Below the pieces are notes generated by a model. It worked only from the letters and a program-made list of their open reading frames with translations. It was not told the origin of the DNA and did no database searches. From Neelides folsomi (Eukaryota; Arthropoda; Collembola; Neelipleona; Neelidae), in assembly GCA_034687125.1 (NCBI GenBank), contig JAQGBZ010000095.1, positions 62,001 through 126,000 of the forward strand: a stretch of 64,000 nt of DNA. Reading direction: 5' to 3'. Below, piece after piece: positions 37,043-46,496 of the stretch (its first letter is position 1; each line of letters opens with the position of its first letter). A program made the position numbers and the translations under genes.

Positions 37043-38003
37043 TCAACCGAGTTTTTGGACAATCATCGTATTGGCAATTTGAGCAGCATCAACCGTTAGA
37101 GTTTCATCTGACAATTCTTTTGTTGGATGAGTTGTGATTAAAGAGAACGCCTTTTCCGCATATTCGGGGCGAGAAAGTGTCACGAACTCCCGAATTTGCT
37201 GGATTGTGTGATTCAGATTAACCTTCGTTTTGAGCCTAAGAAAAAAGATAAATATATCATAGAGATTGATCTAATTATGCATGGATTATGATATCTTTAT
37301 TAAAATATGTTAATTACTTGGCCCCATTGGCTAAGCGAATTTGAATGTTTGCAGTCGGCTTGGACTCGTCAATTTGGAGCATGGCTTTGGCAATTTCCTC
37401 ATTTTCTAAATTGGCTTGGGAATCTTGTGTTGGAAGTCCCGCACCCGCACCTCCAAATCCAAGCAAGTTCCCAACGCTGCTCAAGAATCCTCCAGAAGAA
37501 GTCGAAGTATCAGATCCTTTCCCCCCAAGAGTCATTCCTTGACCAACAAATGTCTCGTTTCCTCCGAGGTTCACAATGTTCTTCTCAATAGCACCGGGAT
37601 CAGCTCCTCGTACACGTCCGACCTCTTTTCCAGATTTCAAGAAAACGAAAGTGGGCATTGCCCGCACGTCATAATCTCCAGAAATGTCTGAACATTCATC
37701 AACGTCAACTTTGAGGAAGACAGTCCCCTTGTACTTATGGCTAAGACTCTCGAAAAGCGGTGCAATTTGTTGACAAGGCCCGCACCTATAAAATTTTAAA
37801 GAATTTTTTAATCTCAAACTTATTTCACTATTTTATACACCATCAAGTAAAATTCAATATTATGGAATAAGTGTTCTCTTATATTCTAATGTTTTCAATC
37901 TAAAAAATTACCATTTTGCCGTAAAATCAATTACAACAAGTTTTTGATTTGCGGACGCAAGTTGAATTTGGAGTCCATCTTTTCCTTTAACTTCATGAAC
38001 CAT
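37043..38003 (-). CDS. Thioredoxin-UBX fusion protein
   Basis: Three exons (38003-37912, 37785-37318, 37235-37043) join in phase to 250 aa. Residues 1-108 are a thioredoxin domain with an intact active site, W31-C32-G33-P34-C35 (the W/C codons are split by the first intron). It also has the conserved DVDE and MPTF segments (cis-Pro) and a VRGADP motif like that of TXNL1-type thioredoxins. A Gly/Ser-rich linker (about 109-160) follows, then a UBX domain at about 169-249. This starts TANIQIRLANGAK and ends ANTMIVQKLG, closely matching the UBX of p47/NSFL1C. Thioredoxins reduce disulfides in clients, and UBX domains usually dock on the AAA ATPase p97/VCP. The p97-contact loop reads THPTKEL rather than FPNKEL. 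There is no signal peptide, so it is probably cytosolic or nuclear. The Trx-UBX combination is unusual to me. Confidence 0.88.
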
Positions 38004-38946
38004 GATTAAATCGAACGAAGTACTTTAAAAACTACTTGGATTAACTTACGATAAGCTGAATTACGAAACGAAAGTAAAAATTGCAAAACTTCAAATCAAC
38101 TTTCCACAATTCCACATATTACGAATTTAGCTAATCGCGATGTTTAGCATAGAGTCTCTCGAAATTTCTATTTACCCTGTTAACTTGATCGCTGCTCAAT
38201 TCCGATAATGTTCGGCATTGAGATTTAAATAAATATTATAGAATATTATATTTAATTATTACTAAATAAATATTCAAATAAGGTATAGCTATGTATAATG
38301 AAAAACCATTATTATGTCAATATTTCAATTTATTCGTTCAAAATATTATATGATAGTTTTCTAAATAGTGTTTATATTTATCGTAGGAATACTGGTATTG
38401 GAATTGGTATGAAACTTTTATAAAAGTAGTAAGATTTAAGAGTCATATCACACATTTAGGATTCTACAATTATATTTCTTTGTTGGTCCAATCATTAAAG
38501 CATTATTAGCAATACGTTTGGCGATTACAATTATAAATTATATAATGAAATAGATTTAAATCCTTATTAAATAGATTTAAATTAAAGTATTAAGTCATTA
38601 TTTAATAACATACTATAAATTAATTGCATGTAGAAATGCCACAAAGTTCAATTAAATAAATATTTCAAAAATACACAACAAAATCTAATTTAAGTAGTAG
38701 ACTAAAAATAACATATAATTATAATAGAGTATATAACAAAAACAATAATTATTGGTAATCCATCTTCGGAATTGGTAAAGAATTTGCCTTAAAATCTAAC
38801 TCTTAGATATTTTTTGTTATCTTAAAAGCCAAATTATCATCTTCATCATTATATAGGTATTTTGCAATATTTAATTACTTAGTTAATAAGCTAATAACTT
38901 TGGGTTAAGCGTTATGATACTTTGGCTTTTGGATTGTTTTTGGATT
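38004..38946. other. Intergenic spacer
   Basis: AT-rich sequence between the Trx-UBX start codon and the GXYLT stop codon. It holds the promoter of the Trx-UBX gene (around 38.05-38.23 kb, where composition is less AT-rich) and the GXYLT 3' UTR. No element is recognised. Confidence 0.4.
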
Positions 38947-40687
38947 TCACTGGCCAGTTGAATACTTGTTTATAAATGATTGTACTTTCGCGAATATATT
39001 TTTTACATTCAATTGAGTGCAGTCTTCTTTCTTTGATTGAATATGATTGAAATCTCTTTCGAGTTGTATTAAAAGATCTCTTGGTTTATTTTCGTTTAAC
39101 TTGTACTGCAATTTAAATGAAAATTTCGTTTAACTCAAATCAATTTAATCTAAGAAAATAATATAATACTCAACTACTCACCTTTGAAAATGCCCTGTAA
39201 ATGTTCTGGCTGAATTCGAAACTCCGATGGAAGTTTCCCCGTGATCCGTGGTAAACAGAAATACCCTCGTTCTCTGCAACTTTGCAACTACAATCACCTT
39301 TGTAATCACATTTGCAGTGTTGAATTCGGTAATTGAAATCACATGGAAGGAGGTACATGGTATCTATTTATAAATAAACATAACAATCTTGAATTACGTA
39401 TACTCTACTAATAAAATAAATAAAATAATTTTATTGAATTTTTAATTTATAAGTATGCTTGATTAGTGTTTAAACTCACCAGGAAAGAAATGAAAGAAAA
39501 TGTTCAAGAGATCTTGATCAGCCCAGTCAATGCCTTTGCTATAAACTTCATAATAATCAGACATGTAGTATTCTAAGTTTACTTCTCTCATGCGTGTAAG
39601 CTATTATGAAAAATTAAAAAATATCAATAACATCCAAATATTCCAATGCGCTAATATATTTAAATTAACGCTAACCATATGTAAAAATAATTAAAAATAT
39701 AATATAATCATAACTATTTATGACATTACATTCATGAGAAGAATTCCAGCGTTGAGCCCTCGTTCTCCATAATAAGGCATTCGAGCATGAAGATTATACC
39801 ATCCATCACCAGGAAGTTCATGTTCTGGAGCCATTGCGGCAATTTGTGATTTATTCATTTTTTTAAAATGGGCCCAAAAGTCTTCAACATTAGACATAAG
39901 AACCGAGTCAGAGTCAAGATATATTAACGAGTCCACATGAGGTAAAAGACTCTAAAAACATGTTTAGGTAAATAATATTTTGTAAAATGTTAAAGAATAT
40001 AAAGTTTCGCAATGTTCATGTATCTAAATATTTATAAAAATTCTTTCTCACAGGAAAAAATAAACGTTGTGTTGAACAAGGCTTAAACATTTCTTGCCAT
40101 TCATTATGCTTTTCTTGAGGAAACCATGCTGGATGAACTTCATAGTCGAAAGATAAGCCTGCAATTTGAGCTTCGACTCTCAATTCTTCAATTTTTTCAG
40201 CCAATAGTGTATAATTGTCTTCATCTCCAAATGCAATGATGATTAAATGGATATGTGAAGGTGTGAAAATAACAGCAGATTTGATTGCCGTGATTGCTTC
40301 TTCTAATCTTGAACCACATCCAACAACTCCAACTGTCACTCTCTCTTTCCTATACGACAACGTTAATTTTAAAACATTAGCTTGAAAGTTATTAGAGTTA
40401 TTTTTAAAATAGATAATCAATTAATAAATCAGATATTTTAAATCTTACCATGCATTCTTTAAATCGGGTGTGATTTCACTTCGAATAATCTTTGATGGGA
40501 TTTCTTTTCTTTCCGGGAAAGAGACAAGTGCAAAGACAATGCATATGACCATCGAGGTGATAAGGACGGAGAATAAAGCTCGATTTTGAAATAAGAGAAA
40601 TAGTCGTCGACTCGCCAATCTTCTTAAGCTCCGATGAATAGATGAAATGACGTTATTGGTCTTATTGGTAATATTGGCACGGACCAT
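38947..40687 (-). CDS. GXYLT: Glucoside xylosyltransferase (GT8, type II membrane)
   Basis: Six exons (40687-40449, 40349-40052, 39951-39730, 39600-39480, 39363-39182, 39105-38947) give 406 aa in consistent phase. The N-terminus is short, basic and cytosolic, followed by one membrane anchor (about residues 36-56, FSVLITSMVICIVFALVSF), typical of type II Golgi/ER enzymes. The catalytic domain has the metal-binding D-x-D (YLDSDSVLM). The GXYLT-like AMAPEHELPGDGWYN, GLNAGILLMN, IDWADQDLLN and VYHGSRGNFH blocks follow in the family order. GXYLTs transfer xylose from UDP-Xyl onto O-linked glucose of EGF repeats, including those of Notch. A 5' UTR exon ending at 41797 (strong GTGAGC donor) is likely. 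The divergent neighbour PLEKHJ1 starts about 1.9 kb away. Confidence 0.9.
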
Positions 40688-40739
40688 GATCTTTTAAAAA
40701 AACAATATTCGTCATTATTAAAAATTATTCAAGATTGTA

Positions 40740-40814
40740 CAGGATGGGCCATAAGTATCTTTCTTTTTAAATAAACAATCGTATAAAAAAGAAAGATACT
40801 TATGGCCCACCCTG
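40740..40814. mobile_element. Palindromic mini-inverted-repeat element (mariner-like ends)
   Basis: A 75-bp near-perfect palindrome: about 30-bp arms beginning CAGGATGGGCCATAAGTATC and ending with its complement (one A/G mismatch), separated by a short loop. TA flanks both ends (40738-40739 and 40815-40816), as in Tc1/mariner insertions. A related single end occurs at 45755. It would sit in the 5' UTR intron of GXYLT and would fold into a long hairpin if transcribed. Confidence 0.75.
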
Positions 40815-41797
40815 TATATAGACATAGACTATAATAAATATTTTATGGTACAATAATAATTTTCCAAACTTATACAAATACAGCAAACAACAATAACTTT
40901 TGCGCTTTTGAGGATTTTAAATTATAGCACAAAATACGTTCAAATTATTTCCCTTTCTCAATAAGTTCCTAGAATATATATGTTAACTATATAACAAGAT
41001 GTAAGTATTTTGGAAAAGTTAAATGCATAGTATGTATGATAAAATAATTAATAAATATTTTCTCTACAAGATGTAGGCTATTAGGCTAGGTACTAGAATT
41101 AATAATAATTAATGTGTGTGTATTATAGCTTTATTTATCATCAGCAAGGAGGACCAAAATAATATAAAGCATTACAAGCATGAATTTTTGTCCGAGAAAC
41201 TCTAAATGATAATTTAACCAGTTACTTTATATTAGTTTATATACTGAATGGAGCATTTTGACACAGTTTAAAAAGAATTTAAACAATAAAAAGCATAATT
41301 CTGAAATAAAGCATTGGTACAAAGGTAAAATTATAAAGAATTCTTCTTTATTTTAATGTACAATGTACTTAGGCAAATCAATTAAAATTGGCTAAAATAG
41401 CTTGAAAATAGCTAAAATCGTTAAAACTTTTAGTTCTTTTCACGTTTACTTATAGTTTTCTTTTAATGCTGTTGGCGAATACTCGTAAAAGTAGTCTTCA
41501 ATAATAATAACCTATTAGAATAAGAAGATTTAGAATAATTCGATAAAAATCATGACAAAAAAGAATAATTTACATTATTTTATAAGGCAAATAATAAAGC
41601 ATTTAAAAGCATTTAAAAAAATAAAGCATATTTTGGTTCTCCTTGCTTATCAGTCAGTTTTGTGTTGACTGGCATTACAGATAATCCGATACATGTCTTA
41701 ATACCTTAATGGTAGTATGTTAAATAGCTCATAATAATGCATATAAATGAATAGTAATTTCTGACTTTGTGACTGTTTAATTTAATGATAGCTCACC
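40815..41797. other. Probable GXYLT 5' UTR intron and exon
   Basis: AT-rich sequence between the coding start of GXYLT and its probable upstream exon. Apart from the mini-element at 40740-40814, no element or coding potential is seen. The exon itself, if real, ends at 41797 and extends to the right. Confidence 0.35.
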
Positions 41798-42542
41798 TGT
41801 TTTTCCCAATCAAACGAAAGTAGAAGTGAAAAAGGACGAGGGCCGAGACCGAAGGGATGAACATAAGTAAACGTTGAGAAAATTGCGAATGTTGCGAAAT
41901 GAGGAATATCGGATGGAGGGAATTTTCGTCTGTCGCGTCTAACAGACTATGCTGCCGATTGTCAATGAGTCGATTCAAGGAATGAGGAATCTTTTGCGAG
42001 GATTTTACATCTGACCATCCCCCTCATCTGTCATATCCTATCCCATAAATACTTACATGGAGTCAGAATCTCACCTGTATATAAGTCACCTGTATTTGAG
42101 AATTGTTATGATGAGATATATGAGGATTGATATATCTTTTGATTGGGGCACAAGAGGGCCTAGAAGAAATACACTTGCTATCATGGTAAACAAGACGGCC
42201 TTCATTCCATTCCAGCGGGAATTCACTTTTTTGGGAGAACTTTACGCGAACGAAGATCGAGAATGAGAGACGACGGATTTTAATGGTAATTTGAAGTTAC
42301 TTTGTTTAATTTTAACTAACATTAATATTTATATCACATTTATCTCGTTTAATTATATAGGAGGCTAAATAATTTAAAAAAATTCATTTAATATCAATGA
42401 TTCACTTGTTGCAGAAAGTTACACTTTCATTTTCCATTTTTTCAGGTTCTAACTTCTAACAGAACACTCGCCATTCGGCGTCCGAAGATGTAAAATTGTC
42501 AGTAAAATCTTGATTGGAAAATATTAGAAATTGATATTGACA
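41798..42542. promoter_or_regulatory. Shared divergent promoter region of GXYLT (-) and PLEKHJ1 (+)
   Basis: On the minus strand a strong donor (AAACAG then GTGAGCTA) ends a probable GXYLT 5' UTR exon at 41797, reaching to about 42.0 kb. On the plus strand a probable PLEKHJ1 5' UTR exon ends at 42285 (TAATG then GTAATT) and rejoins at 42447 (ttttttcag). That leaves about 200 bp near 42.0-42.2 kb for both start sites. A direct repeat CACCTGTATnTnAG occurs at about 42074 and 42089. No TATA box is obvious. Confidence 0.4.
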
Positions 42543-43902
42543 ATGCGAGTAAATGAAAAGGAAATGATTATTCTGGCCCAGAAGAAGGGTCAATTTGAGG
42601 GCAGACTTCAATACAGAGAACCTCCTGGAACATTTAGAGATATTGGTAATATGTAATAATAATCACCATTAGGAAAAGACAAAAAAAACTAATAAACTAT
42701 TCTGTTTAGAATTTTGTTCTGGATTTATTTATTAATTTATTCTGAATTAAAAAAGTTAATCGGGTTTTTAACGGATTGGACTAATCTTTGTTTTATTATT
42801 CATTAAATAAGTAAATTGTATTCTGTCGTATGGATTTTGTTGTAAATTAACAATAATTTGCGCGAAATATGAGATAAAATATAATATTTTTTTAATTTAA
42901 AGGATTCCGAGAAAGATTTTTCCGTCTTGTTGGGAATTTACTTTTCTATTTTCGACTCACTGACCTTGGGTTAATAGATTTCAAAGAGGTACATAGACAG
43001 ACGTGTAAACTTTTATTTAATAATAAAATAATGAAACTTATTAACTTATTAATAATAATACTTATTTATAAATTGTAATCAATGTATTAAACATTAACAT
43101 TATCTATAAGATTCAATTACCAAACTTATTAAAATAGAATTATATTTATATTTTTTGTTTAGCCTGTCGGAATGATGATACTTGAGAATTTTAGCGTCCA
43201 CATCGAATCAGAATTAGATATACCTTTTGCATTTGCCATTCTCTTCTTTAACGAACCTGACAAAAGACACATATTTACAACGAGAACAGACTCTGATGTT
43301 ATAAGTTGGGTGAACGCATTAAAGCAAGCGAGGTTAATTTCTTATAATTTTTAATATAAAATTACTTACATTTAATGTAAATCTTGTAAAATTCTAACAA
43401 AATTTCGTTTAAAAAATCTCTAGTTTACAACACTGGAAAGGAAGGCTTAGCGAAATGCAAATGAAAATTAAGTCCATCGAGTTTCAAAAGGAGATCGATG
43501 TAAGCCAAGTTCTTTTAAATTATCTCATTAGCGAACATTTCCCGTCTCAGGCCTGGACCATAGAGAAAGTTGGAGGAAAATTTATTTAAAAATTTAACTT
43601 TCTCAACCCGTCGAGCTCATATTCCTCCATACATTATGAAATATGTAGAGGAAAGAAGGGGGCTTAATGGCCAAGGATATTTTTCTAATGAAAATGTATC
43701 TAGAAACTAACGTTGTGTTCTGCAGGCAAAAAGGAGATCAATGGAAGGGTCGTTGAGAGAAGTGAATTTGAGCCATGATGTTCAGCCACCCTTCATCTCC
43801 CGCCCATCCAATTCTCGGGGAAATGATGATGGACGTTATTATGATGGAAGGAAACCACAAGAAGAAGCAGAGGACTCTTCGCAAGATCTCATACAATTTT
43901 GA
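42543..43902 (+). CDS. PLEKHJ1: Pleckstrin homology domain-containing family J member 1
   Basis: Five exons (42543-42645, 42903-42988, 43163-43332, 43424-43499, 43726-43902) join in phase to 203 aa. It starts MRVNEKEM, like vertebrate PLEKHJ1 (MRYNEKEL), and continues with a single PH domain: FFRLVGNLLFYFR (beta strands), PVGMMILENFSV, and the closing helix with its invariant Trp (VISWVNALKQA). A short helical segment and a polar, acidic C-terminal tail of about 60 residues follow, longer than the human protein of about 149 aa. PH domains bind phosphoinositides or proteins; PLEKHJ1 has been tied to endosomal traffic. The start is chosen because the conserved N-terminal motif begins exactly there. 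Confidence 0.85.
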
Positions 43903-45431
43903 CTTCCCAACGACTCTACACTCTTCAATTACTCTCCCTGCTGCTCAAATTCCACTCCTCTCTCAAAAGCCGTTTCCTCTCAAACTTTGTGAAATGGCTT
44001 ATTCCTAAAGACCTTCTCTCGCGCTTCCTTTGACTTTCAAAGAACGTCAATTGTAGGATCAAAGGAGTCAAACACCTCGGTTCGTGTGCATTCCATAGTC
44101 ATAATTCACTTAAATGACCAACATGCCAACATACCGTTGCATTGCGATTTGATTGAATTCAGTTTATGGTTATATTATTGTCTGCTAAACGAATTCTTTT
44201 TTTTTATTTTTTCAATGAATGATATAAAGAAAGCGCAGATTTTCTAAATGAAATTAGATATGTTACCTAATTGCAACAAAGATTTACTAGATTGTCTAAT
44301 GATCTAAACAATTCCAGAATTTAGGTAAATTATATATTTATAATCACCAACTCTTTCCTTATTAAAAATGATAAGTCATTTAAAAGATAGTCAAATTACA
44401 AAAATTTTATTGTATGTCAGTTCATCGATTCTTAATTTTCTTATAATTAGAAAAAATACTATGTTGTATATCCATTAAAATAATTCTTCGGGATACTAGA
44501 TTACCTATATTATTTTAAAGGAAAAAATATATTATATATAATATATTATATAATAAAACCTATATGCTACAATATTCTATAATGTGTGCTACATTATACT
44601 CTAACTTTAAGACACGAGTTGTTCACTCAACACAACGATTCACCAGATCAACAGCCTACTAAAGCCTAAAAGAGTACCTTAATACATTATTAATTATTAT
44701 TACACATGTATCGAATTATTAATTAAAACACTCTAAATTGTTCATCAAATCTGAGGAAATAGAATACTGATATATGGTAAATAAAGATCAATTTTATGTA
44801 TATACAGGTACTTACACTTATTTATCTATTTAATGTATAAGGTAAATACAGTGTAAATACATTAAATTGTACATACATTCATGTTGTATATTATATAATG
44901 TACATATTACCTACAAAATATATTTAAATGTTTAGTTCATATTATATAGTAACTTATTAAACTGGATTTCCCATAATACTTCCAATTTAAAGCAAATTCA
45001 AAAGAAATACAAAGGAGTCACCTTTTTAATGAAACTGAAATTATTGAAATCAAGTTTTAAAGAATTTTTTGCCATAATTTATGTATTCAAAATATTTTGT
45101 ATTCTAGAACAAACGCATTATTAATTATACGAATCATTAAGCATCGTTAATTTAAGTTTAACATACATACATGCTAAACATCATATATGTATGGTATGTA
45201 TATGAAATACATTCTTTATATAAAATGTTTATTATACAATTAAGGATAACCATAAGAAAAGGTTCATATTCGATAGTTTCAACGAAGGCCATTCTAGAGA
45301 GCCTTTGCAAAAGCTGATGAACGTGTTGAACGTAGTTTGCTAAACTACGTCAGATTGTTCGTGAGTAAAAGTCAAAAGAAGAAAACGGACTGACATTGAG
45401 AATTAAATTTCACATAGTTAAAAGGCGAATG
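43903..45431. other. Gene-free AT-rich spacer
   Basis: 3' flank of PLEKHJ1 followed by very AT-rich DNA, including an AT palindrome around 44526-44552. A small perfect inverted repeat ACGTAGTTT-gct-AAACTACGT lies at 45330-45350. No exon is recognised. Confidence 0.4.
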
Positions 45432-45640
45432 AGCTCCAGTAACAATAAAGAAAGAAGGTTCGTGTGTACTAAAATGTGAATATTAATATTAAATCGCTAG
45501 ATTCACTTAATTAGCCTCTGTAAGAAATGATTTGGGGATTTCTTAACTCTAAAGGTCTTCTCATCAATTTCCTCTATTACGTTATCCAAGTCCTTCCAGC
45601 ATTCCAAGTGCTTGCATAAAACTCTTCGAGTTTTTTTTAA
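45432..45640 (+). repeat. Diverged duplicate block, copy 1
   Basis: Similar to 55658-55890. Both contain a TTCGTGTG...TACTAA segment, then C(T)CTGT(A/G)AGAAATGA, GGGGATTTCT, AAAGG(T/C)CTTCTCA, and a final TTCGAGTTTTTTTT. It lies upstream of the decayed LDLa copy, just as copy 2 lies upstream of the intact one. It is non-coding in both places. Confidence 0.6.
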
Positions 45641-45727
45641 ATACACACAATACGAGGCTTTTAACTATTTACTTTAGATTATTTGCAACTAACTAACTAA
45701 TATTATAATGAATTAAAAATTTATTTT

Positions 45728-45795
45728 CCCTGTACTAGATATTATATACTCTAGTACAGGGAGGGCCATATGTATCTTTCTTTTTTTAATCAGCT
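45728..45795. repeat. Back-to-back mariner-like terminal repeats
   Basis: CCCTGTACTAG at 45728 and CTAGTACAGGG at 45751 form an inverted pair around an AT spacer. The right one runs on as GAGGGCCATATGTATCTTTC, matching the arm of the 40740-40814 element. It could be two abutting relic ends or one rearranged copy; no second arm is visible to the right. Confidence 0.5.
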
Positions 45796-46173
45796 CGTAT
45801 CTCTTTTAATCTTTAACCAATTTTTCTAACATTTGGCAATGGTAATGCTTATATATTATATAATATATTCACCATACTGATCATCAACGAATGTGTCATG
45901 TGACTGTGTGCCAATTCCCCGCGAATCGGCATGCCTCGTGTCAAGCCTTTCTTATCTCGGTCTTCTGCCTTCATGGTGAAGATGCATGGTGCTGGTGCAT
46001 CTAATTGTAATCAAGTAATTGAATCAGTAAAAAGGAAATTCCATTGTCATAATTTGTCAAAGCAAAATTTTATTTTTACATCATAGTAGTCTTATTTTGG
46101 CATTTAACGCACTTCCGGTATGTGCTGCTACTGAATGATCACTATAATTTTATAATTATCTAAAGGCCAAATG

Positions 46174-46496
46174 TGCCCATTTTTTGTTCATCTTCTTTTG
46201 GATTTTTTGCATTATAAAAACATCTTCCGCATTTCGGGGTATGTTTAACGTAAAAATATATTAAACTTTTATTATATCGAGTTTATTTCTGTTCCCGAAG
46301 ATTTTTATTTTCACTATTCAACTCACCGGGAGTTAATTTTTTAATAATTAATTTTTTGTTGATGATTAATCGTCAGCTTGCGCATCAGTGCAATTCGAAT
46401 GAGAGAATGAAAGATGTTTTCCTTTCTCTTGGCTCTGCGACTCGGATGATGATTGTGGCGACAACAGCGACGAAGATCGACCTGAATGTGTTGAAG
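46174..46496 (+). pseudogene. Decayed copy of LDL-receptor-class-A gene (signal exon plus LDLa exon)
   Basis: The block 46174-46238 keeps a hydrophobic frame (HFLFIFFWIFCII) and a GTATGTTT donor. It aligns with the signal-peptide exon at 57254-57350 but has no start codon in frame. The LDLa exon 46377-46496 (cgtcag acceptor, GTAAAG donor, phase 1-1) encodes [20 protein letters not shown], but its second cysteine codon is TGA at 46400-46402 and it is one codon shorter than the intact copy. Loss of the start and a nonsense change at a disulfide cysteine argue for a pseudogene created by a local duplication. Confidence 0.65.

Noticed and set aside
41793-41978. 61-residue minus-strand open frame ahead of GXYLT
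   Set aside because: Better explained as a non-coding 5' UTR exon ending in a strong donor at 41797.
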